A stretch of DNA of 64,000 nucleotides, from assembly GCA_002239065.1 (NCBI GenBank), contig MPNO01000004.1:91731-155730 (forward strand). Reading direction: 5' to 3'. The stretch's first letter is position 1, and the number at the start of each line of letters is the position of its first letter. A program made the position numbers and the translations under genes. The notes beneath the pieces are model-generated. The model made no database searches, had not been told where the DNA came from, and saw nothing but the letters and a program-made list of their open reading frames with translations. The stretch comes from Defluviicoccus sp. bin129. Lineage in GTDB: Bacteria; Pseudomonadota; Alphaproteobacteria; MPNO01. Below are positions 7,937 to 17,304 of this stretch, in pieces.

Positions 7937-9700
7937 CTAATTGTCCACCATGACGTTGAGGATCGCCGTCTTGCCCTCGCGCGTGGCGGCGAGCCCGGCT
8001 TCGAGGGCCGAGGGAAGCTCGGCGGGGGGGGGCGCCGCCCGCCCGCCGGCGCCGGCGAGCCCGGCTTCGAGGGCGGAGGGATGCTCGGCGGGCTCCGCCC
8101 CCCGCCGGCCGAAGCCGTCGAAGGGGCGGACCAGCTCGGCATAGTCGAGGTCGGTGATCATCCTTCCGTAGAACAGATCGTTCTCGGCCGCGACCCCGTC
8201 CGGGTAGAAGGCGCGGTGTTCCTTGGCCATCGCGGAGTAGCCGGTGTTGTTGACCACGACCACGAGGATCGGCAGCTCCTCATGCGCGGACAGCGCGAGG
8301 CTCTGGACGATGGGGTTGTACATGAACGAGCCGTCGCCGATCACCGCCACCACCGGCCGCTCCTTCGCGGCGAGCTTGAGGCCGAGTGCGACGCCGAGTC
8401 CCTGGCCGAGCCCGCCCGCGACCCGGTAATAGCTTCGCGACCCCTTATAGGGGCGGTGGCGCATCAGGCGCTGGCGGTGGGTGATGGTCTCGTCGGCGTA
8501 GATCGCGTCGCCCGGCATCGCCGCGCCCAGCGCGTCGAACAGGACGATCGGGTCGATGGCCTTTTTCGCGCGCGCCTCCGTGACGATCTCGCGGTCGGCG
8601 GCGATGCGCGTCTCATGCGTCTTCGCCCAATGCGCGGCGCGCTCCTCGACCGCGCCGTTCTTCGGGCCGCTCGCCGCGACCGCTTCGGCGAGCAGGCGGA
8701 GCGTCGCCGCGCAGTCGCCTTCGAGGAAGCGGTCGGCCTGGATGTTCTGGTAGACCATCTCGGTGCGGAACGGCGTCTCGCCGATGGCGACGATATGCGC
8801 CCGCCTGGGCCGCCGCGAAGGCGGGTTCCACGGCGCCCGCGCGGACAGGGTCAGCACCAGATCGGCCTCGTCGAGCCAGTCCGGCTGCCCCACCCCCTGG
8901 AACAACGGGTGGCCGCCCGGGAAGTTGCTGTAATCCGCCCAGGGCGCGTCCACCACCGGGATCGCCAGCATCTCGGCGAGCGCGACCAGCGCGTCGAATC
9001 CTGCGACATCGCGGCCCGAGCCCTCGGCGACGATGGCCGGCCGCTCGGCCGAAACCAGCAGATCGGCGACCGCCTCGATATCGGCCGCCGGGGGCTGGAC
9101 CTTCGGCGCCCGCGGCACGTCGCGGATGCGGTCGGGCGGGGTCCAGTCGGCGAGCTGGGTCTCGATGGGCACGGTCATGAAGGTCGGGCCCGACGGCGTG
9201 CGCTGCGCCATCTCGCCGGCCCGGATGAGCTGTTCGAACAGGGTGGCCGGGCTCGATGCCTGGTTCGACCACTTGACCAGCGGCGCGGCGAGGCTGTGCG
9301 GTCCGCCGACCACGCTCAGGCTCGACAGCCATTGCGGGCCCGGGTGGAAGCCCTCCTGCTCGCCATAGGTCAGCGCCTCGCCGGCGACCACCACCATCGG
9401 GATGCCCAGGCGCTGGGCGGCGTCGATCCCCATCGAGCCCTGCAACAGCCCGACGCCGGTATGCAACATCACCCCCTGCATGCGCCCGGTATAGCCGGTG
9501 TAGCCGATGGCGAGATCGACCGCGAGGGTCTCGTGCGCACAGCTGAAATAGACCGGGCCCGGCGCGTTCGAGACCTTCTGGCGGGCGAACGCCTCCCACA
9601 CCGCGCCCCATTCCGAGCCGGGCGATGCCATCACGTAGTCCATGTCCAGGCAGCGGAACGCCTGCACCACCGCCTCGCCGCCATCCAGCCTGTTCTTCAT
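7937..9700 (-). CDS. Thiamine-pyrophosphate enzyme (acetolactate-synthase/decarboxylase-like)
   Basis: A 587-residue TPP-dependent enzyme. The catalytic cofactor-activating glutamate is E57 (CAHETLA), and the TPP/Mg site runs from GDGS (455-458) to NN (484-485). The three-domain order is that of acetolactate synthase and of 2-oxoacid decarboxylases. The residues that would fix the exact reaction cannot be judged here, so the substrate stays open. The start is ATG 9700; the open frame extends 20 codons further without support. Near the C-terminus the peptide PSALEAGLA occurs twice with a 22-residue period because of an in-frame 66-bp duplication (7988-8119). It is divergent from the hyuA at 9794. 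Confidence 0.88.
   Translation of the reverse strand: MKNRLDGGEAVVQAFRCLDMDYVMASPGSEWGAVWEAFARQKVSNAPGPVYFSCAHETLAVDLAIGYTGYTGRMQGVMLHTGVGLLQGSMGIDAAQRLGIPMVVVAGEALTYGEQEGFHPGPQWLSSLSVVGGPHSLAAPLVKWSNQASSPATLFEQLIRAGEMAQRTPSGPTFMTVPIETQLADWTPPDRIRDVPRAPKVQPPAADIEAVADLLVSAERPAIVAEGSGRDVAGFDALVALAEMLAIPVVDAPWADYSNFPGGHPLFQGVGQPDWLDEADLVLTLSARAPWNPPSRRPRRAHIVAIGETPFRTEMVYQNIQADRFLEGDCAATLRLLAEAVAASGPKNGAVEERAAHWAKTHETRIAADREIVTEARAKKAIDPIVLFDALGAAMPGDAIYADETITHRQRLMRHRPYKGSRSYYRVAGGLGQGLGVALGLKLAAKERPVVAVIGDGSFMYNPIVQSLALSAHEELPILVVVVNNTGYSAMAKEHRAFYPDGVAAENDLFYGRMITDLDYAELVRPFDGFGRRGAEPAEHPSALEAGLAGAGGRAAPPPAELPSALEAGLAATREGKTAILNVMVDN
7988..8119. repeat. 66-bp imperfect tandem duplication inside the TPP-enzyme gene
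   Basis: Unit A (7988-8053) and unit B (8054-8119) share a 39-bp core that differs at two positions, followed by a poorer GC-rich part with runs of G and C. The 66-bp period adds 22 codons in frame to the C-terminal region of the TPP enzyme. The copies have diverged, unlike the identical copies at 95-172. Confidence 0.85.
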
Positions 9701-9793
9701 CCCGCCGTTTCCTCTCGATTGCCGGGACGGAGCATGACCACTGTGGGCGGGGGGCGTCAATCGCTACACTCCGCCGCCGGAAGGGATCAGGCT

Positions 9794-11872
9794 ATGCCGC
9801 GCGCGAGGCTCGCCGCCGATGTCGGCGGCACGTTCACCGATATCGCCGTCGAGCATGACGGGCGGCTGGCGACGACCAAGGTGCTGACCACCCCGCAGGC
9901 GCCGGAGGAGGGGGTGCTCGCCGGCATCGCCCGCGCGCTGTCCGAGACCGGCCTCGCCCCCGGCGCGTTCGAGCTGGCGATCCACGGCACCACGCTCGCC
10001 ACCAACGCGATCATCCAGCGCCGGGGGGCGAAGACCGCGCTGCTGGTCACCGAGGGGTTCCGCGACGTGGTCGAGATGGCCTTCGAGAACCGCTTCGAGC
10101 AATACGACATATACATGGACCGGCCCGAGCCGCTGGTGCCGCGGCATCTGCGGCTCGGCGTGAGGGAGCGGCTGGACGCTCGCGGCAACGTGCTGGTGCC
10201 GCTGGAGCCCGGCGCGCTCGACCCCATCGTCGAGACGCTGAAGGAAGAGGCGGTCGAGGCGGTGGCGGTCGGCTTCATCCACGCCTATGTCGACGGGCGC
10301 CACGAGCGCGCGGTACACGATCTCCTGGCCGACGCGATGCCGGGGCTCGCGATCACGCTCTCCTCCGAGGTCTCGCCCGAGATCCGGGAATACGAGCGCT
10401 GGTCGACGGCAGCCGCCAACGCCTATGTCCAGCCTTTGATGGCGGGCTATATCGCCAGGCTCGAACGGGCGCTGAGCGAGCTCGGCTTCTCCTGCCCGCT
10501 CTACCTGATGACCTCGGGCGGCGGGCTCGCGCGGCCCGAAACCGGGCGGCGGTTCCCGATCCGGCTGGTCGAATCGGGCCCGGCGGGGGGCGCGATCCTC
10601 GCCGCCCATATCGCCCGGCAATGCGCGCTGGAGAGGGTGCTCTCCTTCGACATGGGCGGAACCACGGCCAAGATCTGCCTGATCGACGACGGCGAGCCGC
10701 AGGCCTCGCGCAGCTTCGAGGTCGCCCGCGAGTACCGCTTCCTCAAGGGCAGCGGCCTGCCGCTGCGCATACCGGTCATCGAGATGGTCGAGATCGGCGC
10801 GGGCGGCGGGTCGATCGCGCGCACCGACGCGATGGGACGGCTCACCGTCGGCCCGGACAGCGCGGGCTCCGATCCCGGCCCGGTGTGCTACGCGCAGGGC
10901 GGCGTTGCCCCGACGGTGACCGACGCCGACGTGACGCTCGGCTGGATCGACCCCGCGGCCTTTGCCGGCGGCACCATCCCGCTCGACGCCGGCGCGGCGG
11001 TGGCGGCGATCGCGGCGGGGCCTGGCGAGGCGCTCGGGCTCGACGCGCACGGCGCCGCGCACGGAATCGCCGAGGTGGTGGTCGAGAACATGGCCAACGC
11101 GGCCCGGGTGCATGCAGTCGAGCGCGGCAAGACGCTGGGCGAGCGCACGCTGATCGCCTTCGGCGGCGCGGCGCCGGTGCACGCCGCCCGGCTCGCGGAA
11201 AAGCTCGGCATCGGGCGCATCCTCATCCCGCAATCGGCGGGAGTCGGCTCGGCGGTCGGGTTCCTGCGCGCCCCGGTCGCCTACGAGGTCGTCCGCAGCC
11301 TCTACGCGGCACTCGACGGGAGCTTCGACGCGGACGCCGTCAACGCGCTGCTCGAAGCCATGCGGGAGGAGGCCGATGCGATCGTCGCCGCCGCCGCGCC
11401 CGGCGCGCGGCTGGTGCGCGCGCGGGCGGCCGACATGCGCTATCGCGGCCAGGGGCACGAGCTCGCGGTGGGCGTGCCGGCCGGGCCGCTCGGCCCGGAT
11501 TCCCGCGAGGCGTTGATCGAGGCCTTCGAAGCCGCCTACGCTCGCACCTATTCGCGCACCATCCCGGGGCTGACGATAGAAGCGATGAACTGGACCCTGC
11601 GGGTCGCGGCGGAGGCCGATCCGCCGGCACCCTGCCCGCCGATGCCCGACGCGGAAGCGGCCGAAGCGATGGCGCGGCGCCCCATCTGCGATCCGGCGAC
11701 GGCCGGCATGGCCGGAGCGCCCGTGTTCAGCCGCAACGCGCTCGCCCCGGGTGCGCGGATCGCCGGGCCGGCGGTCATCGCCGAAGACGAGACCACGACG
11801 ATCGTGCTCGACTCGTTCTCCGCATCGATCGATGCGCTCGGCAATATCGTTATCGCGAGGGACGGATCATGA
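9794..11872 (+). CDS. hyuA: Hydantoinase/oxoprolinase A subunit (HyuA family), second copy
   Basis: A full-length 692-residue HyuA. It starts with the phosphate-binding DVGGTFTDIAV, followed by GTTLATNAIIQR, then FDMGGTTAKI and GAGGGSIARTD, SDPGPVCY and FGGAAPVHAARLA. These are the ASKHA-type ATP-site and family motifs. With HyuB it should form an ATP-dependent ring-opening amidohydrolase or carboxylase. The ATG at 9794 places the first motif at residue 9, as usual; the long open frame upstream is antisense to the TPP gene and not coding. The stop overlaps the hyuB start by ATGA. It leads a four-gene coupled operon (HyuA, HyuB, LLM oxidoreductase, flavoprotein) ending at 16311. Confidence 0.93.
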   Translation: MPRARLAADVGGTFTDIAVEHDGRLATTKVLTTPQAPEEGVLAGIARALSETGLAPGAFELAIHGTTLATNAIIQRRGAKTALLVTEGFRDVVEMAFENRFEQYDIYMDRPEPLVPRHLRLGVRERLDARGNVLVPLEPGALDPIVETLKEEAVEAVAVGFIHAYVDGRHERAVHDLLADAMPGLAITLSSEVSPEIREYERWSTAAANAYVQPLMAGYIARLERALSELGFSCPLYLMTSGGGLARPETGRRFPIRLVESGPAGGAILAAHIARQCALERVLSFDMGGTTAKICLIDDGEPQASRSFEVAREYRFLKGSGLPLRIPVIEMVEIGAGGGSIARTDAMGRLTVGPDSAGSDPGPVCYAQGGVAPTVTDADVTLGWIDPAAFAGGTIPLDAGAAVAAIAAGPGEALGLDAHGAAHGIAEVVVENMANAARVHAVERGKTLGERTLIAFGGAAPVHAARLAEKLGIGRILIPQSAGVGSAVGFLRAPVAYEVVRSLYAALDGSFDADAVNALLEAMREEADAIVAAAAPGARLVRARAADMRYRGQGHELAVGVPAGPLGPDSREALIEAFEAAYARTYSRTIPGLTIEAMNWTLRVAAEADPPAPCPPMPDAEAAEAMARRPICDPATAGMAGAPVFSRNALAPGARIAGPAVIAEDETTTIVLDSFSASIDALGNIVIARDGS

Positions 11873-13614
11873 CCCGCTCGAACGCTCTCACGCCGATCGG
11901 CCTGCAACTCATGTGGGACCGGCTGATCGCGGTGGTCGAGGAGCAGGCGCAGTCGCTGATCCGCACCGGGTTCTCGACCTCGACCCGCGAGGCGGGCGAT
12001 CTGTCGGCCGGGGTGTTCGACGGCTCGGGGCGGATGCTCGCCCAGGCGGTGACCGGCACGCCCGGCCATGTCAACTCGATGGCGCGCTCGGTCGGGCATT
12101 TCCTCGAGCGCTTCCCGGTGGAGACGATGAAGGAAGGCGACGTCTTCCTGACCAACGACCCGTGGAAGGGAACCGGCCACCTGCACGACTTCACCTTCGT
12201 CACGCCGGCTTTCCGCGACGGCCGAATCGCGGCGCTGTTCGCCAGCACCAGCCATGTCGTCGATATCGGCGGGCGCGGGCTCACCTCCGACGGGCGCAAC
12301 ATCTTCGAGGAAGGGATCTACATCCCGATCATGCGCTTCGCCGAACGCGGCGAGGTCGACCGGACGCTGGTCGATATCGTGGCGGCGAACGTGCGCGAGC
12401 CGGTTCAGGTGGTGGGCGACCTCCATTCGCTCGCCTCGTGCAACGACGTGGGCTGCCGCCGGCTGGCCGAGATGATGGACGAGTTCGGGATCGACGACCT
12501 GGACGCACTTGGCCGCCACATCGTCGAGCGGTCGGTGGCCGCGACGCTGGAGGCGATCCGCGGGCTCAAGCCCGGCACCTACACAAACGCGATGCGGATC
12601 GACGGGCTCGAGAACCCGGTCGACCTGGTGGCGACGATGACGGTGGGCGCGGACGGGATCGACGTCGATTTCGCCGGCACCAGCGGCATCTCGTCATACG
12701 GAATCAACGTGCCGGTCTGCTATACCGAGGCCTATACCTCCTTCGGCATACGCTGCATCGTCGCCCCCGATGTGCCCAACAACGCGGGATCGCTCGCGCC
12801 GATCCGGGTCAGCGCGCCGCCGGGCACCATTCTCAACGCCCAATACCCGGCGCCGGTCGCGGTGCGCCACGTCACGGGCCAGATGCTGCCCGACGTGGTG
12901 TTCGGCTGCCTCGCCCGGGCGATCGACGGCGCGGTGCCGGCCGAGGGCACGTCGTGCCTGTGGAATGTCTACGCCTTCGGCGGGCCGGGCCGGGTCGAAT
13001 GCGACCCCGCCCTCGTCGCCGATGCCCAACCCTTCACCGTGCTCAGCTTCCACTCGGGCGGCGCCGGCGCGAGGCCCGGCAAGGATGGACTGTCCGCCAC
13101 CGGGTTCCCGAGCGGGGTCAGGAGCGTGCCCGTGGAGGTGACCGAAGCGATTTCCCCGGTGGTGTTCTGGCGCAAGGAGTTCCGCACCGATTCGGGCGGC
13201 CCCGGCACCGATCGCGGGGGTCTCGGCCAGGTGATGGAGCTCGGAATTCTCGAGGACGCGCCGTTCGCCTTCAGCGCGCTGTTCGACCGCATCGACCATC
13301 CGCCGCGCGGGCGCCGGGGCGGGGAGGACGGTACGGGCGGGCAGATCGGCCTCGCCTCCGGAGCCAGGCTCGACGGCAAGGGAACCCAGACCGTGCCGGC
13401 CCGCGACCGCGTGGTGATCGAGATGCCGGGCGGCGGCGGCCTCGGCGACCCCAGGGAGCGCGATCCCGAGGCGGTCGCACGGGACTGCCGCGCGGGTCTG
13501 GTCTCGCCGGAGGCGGCACGCGGCCGCTATGCTGTGGCGCTGGACGAGGAGGGCGCGGTCGATTCGGAAGCGACCGCGCTTCTGCGCTCGCGGGAGGTCG
13601 AACATGCGGGTTAG
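11869..13614 (+). CDS. hyuB: Hydantoinase/oxoprolinase B subunit (HyuB family), second copy
   Basis: A 581-residue HyuB with the metal-site motif TNDPWKGTGHLHD near residue 100 and the C-terminal glycine-rich PGGGGLGDPRER that ends many HyuB proteins. It has the standard length and lacks the zinc-ribbon tail of the HyuB at 1102-3333. The ATG overlaps the hyuA stop, and its own end overlaps the next gene by 11 bp, so all are probably translated together. It should be the second catalytic subunit with the preceding HyuA; the substrate is not shown by the sequence. Confidence 0.93.
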   Translation: MTRSNALTPIGLQLMWDRLIAVVEEQAQSLIRTGFSTSTREAGDLSAGVFDGSGRMLAQAVTGTPGHVNSMARSVGHFLERFPVETMKEGDVFLTNDPWKGTGHLHDFTFVTPAFRDGRIAALFASTSHVVDIGGRGLTSDGRNIFEEGIYIPIMRFAERGEVDRTLVDIVAANVREPVQVVGDLHSLASCNDVGCRRLAEMMDEFGIDDLDALGRHIVERSVAATLEAIRGLKPGTYTNAMRIDGLENPVDLVATMTVGADGIDVDFAGTSGISSYGINVPVCYTEAYTSFGIRCIVAPDVPNNAGSLAPIRVSAPPGTILNAQYPAPVAVRHVTGQMLPDVVFGCLARAIDGAVPAEGTSCLWNVYAFGGPGRVECDPALVADAQPFTVLSFHSGGAGARPGKDGLSATGFPSGVRSVPVEVTEAISPVVFWRKEFRTDSGGPGTDRGGLGQVMELGILEDAPFAFSALFDRIDHPPRGRRGGEDGTGGQIGLASGARLDGKGTQTVPARDRVVIEMPGGGGLGDPRERDPEAVARDCRAGLVSPEAARGRYAVALDEEGAVDSEATALLRSREVEHAG

Positions 13615-14611
13615 CGTGGGTCTGCCCACCGGGATGGAGGGGCTCACCTATCCGATCCCGTTCTCCGATCCCGAGGCCGTGATCCGCATCGCCAAGCACG
13701 CGGAAGCGTTGGGCTACCACTCGGTGTGGGGCAACGACCACATGACGACGCAGCACTATGTGCGCGCCGAGTTCCCCGTCCCGCCGCGATTCTGGGAGCC
13801 GCTGATCGTCTATTCCTTCGTCGCCGGCGAGACGACCACGCTCCGCTTCGGCACCGGGATCCTGGTGCTGCCGATGCGCCGCGACATCGTGGTGACCGCG
13901 AAGCAGCTCGCCACGCTGGACCATTTCTCGGGCGGCCGGCTCGAGATCGGCGTCGGCATCGGCGCCTATCGCGAGGAGTTCGAGGCGCTCCAGCCCGGCG
14001 CGCGGCTTGCCCGCGGCCGCATCGTCGACGAGGGGCTGGAGGCGCTGGCGCTGCTGTTCGGCGAACGCGTCGCGTCCTATGACGGCGCGTATTACAAGTT
14101 CAGCGACGTCGAGCTGTATCCCAAGCCGAGACAGGCGCGCATCCCGCTCTATGTCGGGGGCAACAACGCCAACAATCTGCGCAGGACGGTCGCGCATGCC
14201 GATGGCTGGCTGCCCGCGGCGGTGCCGCTGGACCGCATCGCGGCCGACGTGCGGGAGCTCCGCCGCCTCGCCGAGGAGGCCGGGCGCGACCCCCGCTCCA
14301 TCGAGGTCGCGCCGCAATATATCGTCCATCTCGGCAAGACACGGGAGGCCGCGCTCGCGCGTTTCGAGAAGACCCAGATGTGCGCGCATCTGACCTCGCT
14401 CCGCAAGTCGACGCTGAAGGAGCAGGGCGCGCTGGGGCACGAGGACATCAACCTGATCGGCACGGTCGACGACGCGGTGGAGCGCGCCAACCGCTTGCGC
14501 GAGGCCGGCGTCACCCATCTGCTCGGCCTCTACTTCGCCGCCAACGACCTGCCGGAGCTGCTCGACCAGATGCAGCTCTTCGCCGAAGACGTGGTTCCCC
14601 GGATCGACTGA
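13604..14611 (+). CDS. LLM-class (luciferase-like) flavin/F420-dependent oxidoreductase
   Basis: A 335-residue bacterial-luciferase-fold protein with GTGILVLPMRR near residue 85, LDHFSGGRLEIGVGIG near 107 and YVGGNNANNLRR near 184, all typical of the LLM superfamily. Members use FMN or coenzyme F420 for monooxygenation or hydride transfer. The start ATG at 13604 lies inside the end of hyuB; the longer open frame upstream belongs to hyuB's other frame. Its stop and the next start share TGATG. The operon context (HyuAB and a flavoprotein dehydrogenase) points to catabolism of an N-heterocycle or ketone, but the substrate cannot be named. Confidence 0.88.
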   Translation: MRVSVGLPTGMEGLTYPIPFSDPEAVIRIAKHAEALGYHSVWGNDHMTTQHYVRAEFPVPPRFWEPLIVYSFVAGETTTLRFGTGILVLPMRRDIVVTAKQLATLDHFSGGRLEIGVGIGAYREEFEALQPGARLARGRIVDEGLEALALLFGERVASYDGAYYKFSDVELYPKPRQARIPLYVGGNNANNLRRTVAHADGWLPAAVPLDRIAADVRELRRLAEEAGRDPRSIEVAPQYIVHLGKTREAALARFEKTQMCAHLTSLRKSTLKEQGALGHEDINLIGTVDDAVERANRLREAGVTHLLGLYFAANDLPELLDQMQLFAEDVVPRID

Positions 14612-16311
14612 TGCAGGGGCGGGAGGACGGCTGGGACCGCGAGGTCGATTTCCTGGTCGCCGGCGCCGGGCCGGGCGGCATGACCGCGGCGCTGGTGGCC
14701 GCGCTCGAAGGGCTCGACGTGCTGGTCTGCGAGAAGTCGCAGCAGGTCGGCGGCACCGGCGCGACATCGGCGGGCACGCTCTGGATCCCCGGCAACAGCC
14801 AGAACCGGGAGGCGGGGTTCGCCGACCGGGCCGACGATGCGGCGGCCTATCTCGATGCGCTGATCGGCGATGAGGGGGCGGATTCGCGCCGGGCCGTCTA
14901 TCTGCGGGAGGGGCCGAAGGTCATCGACGACCTGGTCGCGCGCTCCGAGCTCAGCTTCGTCGCCTGCGGGCGCCACCCCGACTATCGCAGCAACCTGCCG
15001 GGCGCCGCAGTCGAGGGGCGGGCGATCATCCCCGAGACCTTCGACGGTCGGAAGCTCGGCGCCGATTTCGCGCGCATCCGGCCGCCGATCCCGGAATACC
15101 TGCTGTTCGGCGGGATGATGGTGGGCAAGGCCGATCTCGCTTCCCTGCTCGGCCGCTATCGGTCGGTCGCCAATTTCGCCCGTTCGGCCGCCCTCGTGCT
15201 GCGCTACCTCGCGGACCGGCTCCGCTTCGCCCGCGGTACCCGGCTGACGATGGGCAACGCCCTGGTCGGCCGGCTCTACCACAGCCTCAGGCAGAACGGC
15301 GTGACCATCGAATTCGGCGCGGCGCTGAACGAGATCGTGGAACGGGACGGCGGCGCGGCGGGAGCGGCCTTCGAGACCGCGCAAGGCGGGCTGCGGGTGC
15401 GCGCGCGGCGCGGCGTGGTGCTGGCGACCGGCGGGATGGCGCATGACGAGGCGCTGCGCAAGGCGTTCATGCCCGCGGCCGAGCCCAAATACTCGCTCGC
15501 CGTCGCCGAGAATACCGGCGACGGGCTCGCCGCCGGCGAACGCTTCGGCGGAAGGGTCGAGAGCAGGGGCGAGGGCGGGCTGTGGACCCCGGTCTCGCGC
15601 AACCCGCGCAAGGGCGGCGGCACCGGGCTCTACCCCCACATCCTGCTCGACCGCGCCAAGCCCGGGCTGATCGCGGTGAACCGGGCGGGGCGGCGCTTCG
15701 TCAACGAGGCGGTGTCCTATCACGACTTCGTCGAGGCCATGTTCCGCGCCGACGAGATCGCCCCTTCGATCCCGGCCTGGCTGATCTGCGATGCCGGCTT
15801 CGTGCGCAAATACGGGCTCGGCGACATCCATCCCGGGACCGCCGACCTCTCCCGGCACGCGCGCGCGGGCTACGTGACCCTCGGCGGGTCGGCGGCCGAG
15901 CTGGCGGACGGGATCGGGGTGGACGCCGAAGGTCTCGCCGACAGCATCGAGCGCCACAACCGCTTCGCCGAGGCGGGCTCGGACGCCGATTTCGGCAAGG
16001 GCGATACCGAGCTCAACCGGTTCAACGGCGACCCCGACAACCGCCCCAACCCCTGCCTCGCGCCGATCGCGGGGAGGCCGCTGGTGGCGATGGCGGTGTG
16101 GCCGGCCGACCTCGCCTCGAGCGCGGGGCTCGCCGCCACCGCCGACGGGCAGGTCCTCGGCACCGACGACGCGCCGATCGCCGGGCTCTATGCCTGCGGC
16201 AACGACATGGCCTCGATCATGGCCGGCACCTATCCGGGGCCCGGGACCACGCTCGGCCCCGCCATGGTGTTCGGCTACCGCGCGGCGATGCACGCGGCCC
16301 GGTCGGGCTGA
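14611..16311 (+). CDS. FAD-dependent oxidoreductase (fumarate reductase/3-ketosteroid dehydrogenase-like flavoprotein)
   Basis: A 566-residue flavoprotein. The N-terminal dinucleotide motif VAGAGPGGMTAA (from residue 15) and the following EKSQQVGGTGATSAGTLW are typical of the FAD_binding_2 family. The C-terminal GLYACGNDMASIMAG and PGPGTTLGPAM close the FAD site. Family members remove or add hydrogens across C-C bonds (fumarate reductase, 3-ketosteroid-delta1-dehydrogenase). No covalent-flavin motif is evident. The ATG overlaps the preceding stop by one base. It is the last gene of the HyuAB operon, and a tRNA gene follows 58 bp downstream. Confidence 0.88.
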   Translation: MQGREDGWDREVDFLVAGAGPGGMTAALVAALEGLDVLVCEKSQQVGGTGATSAGTLWIPGNSQNREAGFADRADDAAAYLDALIGDEGADSRRAVYLREGPKVIDDLVARSELSFVACGRHPDYRSNLPGAAVEGRAIIPETFDGRKLGADFARIRPPIPEYLLFGGMMVGKADLASLLGRYRSVANFARSAALVLRYLADRLRFARGTRLTMGNALVGRLYHSLRQNGVTIEFGAALNEIVERDGGAAGAAFETAQGGLRVRARRGVVLATGGMAHDEALRKAFMPAAEPKYSLAVAENTGDGLAAGERFGGRVESRGEGGLWTPVSRNPRKGGGTGLYPHILLDRAKPGLIAVNRAGRRFVNEAVSYHDFVEAMFRADEIAPSIPAWLICDAGFVRKYGLGDIHPGTADLSRHARAGYVTLGGSAAELADGIGVDAEGLADSIERHNRFAEAGSDADFGKGDTELNRFNGDPDNRPNPCLAPIAGRPLVAMAVWPADLASSAGLAATADGQVLGTDDAPIAGLYACGNDMASIMAGTYPGPGTTLGPAMVFGYRAAMHAARSG

Positions 16312-16369
16312 GGCGGGCCGTTCGGCTTGCGGCCGCGGCCGGCTTTGCGTTAGGGTCCGCGCCGCCCGC

Positions 16370-16458
16370 GGAGGGGTGCCGGAGCGGTCGAACGGGGCGG
16401 TCTCGAAAACCGTTGTACGCTATGCGTACCGTGGGTTCGAATCCCACCCCCTCCGCCA
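16370..16458 (+). tRNA. tRNA-Ser (anticodon CGA)
   Basis: A complete type-II tRNA can be folded by eye. The acceptor stem GGAGGGG pairs with CCCCTCC, with a G discriminator and an encoded CCA (16456-16458). The anticodon stem GCGGT/ACCGT encloses the loop CTCGAAA, with anticodon CGA at 16404-16406. A long variable arm (TGTACGC...GCGTACC) and the T-loop GGTTCGAATCC follow. The long variable arm and anticodon identify serine, reading UCG codons. Confidence 0.97.
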
Positions 16459-16619
16459 CGATCCCGCTGACTGTCGTTTTCCCCGGGGAGCGTGAGGCGG
16501 GCGAGAGACCGTCCGCTATGCGGTGTCGATAGAAGACACCACGCAATGGGGCATGGATCCGACACCCGATTTCTTCGACTGACGAGCCGCTCGGCCCCAC
16601 AAGCACCAGGGTTCGCATC

Positions 16620-17033
16620 ATGGCAGACAGGATTCGACGATTTGTATCCCCGAAGGTCGCGGAATACCCGCCCGGGCACTGGTCCAACTGCCTGCGCGTC
16701 GGCGACCACATCTGGCTGTCGGGCTTCACGGCGCGCGACGCCGACCTGAAGACCATCGGCGGCACGGGCAGCGCCTACGAACAGGCGAAGATTATCTTCA
16801 CCAAGGTCGAGAACTGTCTCGCTGAGGCGGGAGCCTCGATGCGGGATGTGGTGAACATGACGATTTACCTGACCGACATCGCCGACAACCGGGAGGTCTG
16901 GCGCGCACGCCAGGAGTTCTTCACGGGCGATTTTCCGTGCTCCACCCTGGTCGAGGTATCGGCTTTGGCCGATCCCGACATCCTGGTTGAAATCACCTGC
17001 CAGGCGATGGCGGGGAGCGGCCATGACCGATAG
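16620..17033 (+). CDS. RidA-family (YjgF/YER057c/UK114) protein
   Basis: A 137-residue protein with the Rid fold pattern: VGDHIWLSGFTARD near residue 27, then the DVVNMTIYLTDI strand near 76 and TLVEVSALADPDILVEI near 109. RidA deaminates reactive enamine/imine intermediates using an Arg in a PAR-S-x-x-E/V context. Here the corresponding segment reads FPCSTLVEV, so that Arg is missing and this is probably another Rid subfamily. Catabolic clusters often carry such members, where they act on pathway-specific imines. It overlaps the following hydroxylase fragment by 11 bp. Confidence 0.85.
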   Translation: MADRIRRFVSPKVAEYPPGHWSNCLRVGDHIWLSGFTARDADLKTIGGTGSAYEQAKIIFTKVENCLAEAGASMRDVVNMTIYLTDIADNREVWRARQEFFTGDFPCSTLVEVSALADPDILVEITCQAMAGSGHDR

Positions 17034-17304
17034 CGCCCTGGTTCCCCTTACCGGAAAGGAATATCTCGACAGCCTCGACGACGGCCGGGAAGTCTGGATT
17101 TACGGCGAGCGCGTCGCGCGGATCACCGAGCATCCCGCGTTCCGCAATTCCGCGCGCATGGTCGCCCGACTCTACGACGCCCTTCACGACCCCCAGCGCA
17201 AGGAAATCCTCACCGAGCCGACCGAGTACGACCTCGACGGCTGGACCGCGCCCGACCTCGTGAATCCCGACGATGTGTGCATCCTCGACCCGAAGCGGGG
17301 GTAA
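17023..17304 (+). pseudogene. Truncated 4-hydroxyphenylacetate 3-hydroxylase (HpaB-type), N-terminal fragment
   Basis: Only 93 residues. The first ~65 match the N-terminus of HpaB-type FADH2-dependent monooxygenases (LTGKEYLDSLDDGREVW, then HPAFRNSARMVARLYDALHD). Full-length members are ~480-520 residues with the catalytic residues further on. After residue ~65 the similarity stops, and the frame closes just where the xanthine-dehydrogenase-type gene begins, so most of the gene appears deleted. It starts inside the RidA-like gene's end, as an intact operon partner would. A short functional protein cannot be excluded but is unlikely. Confidence 0.75.

Noticed and set aside
7862..9793. N-terminal extension of the second HyuA open frame
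   Set aside because: It is antisense to the TPP enzyme gene; HyuA homology begins at ATG 9794.
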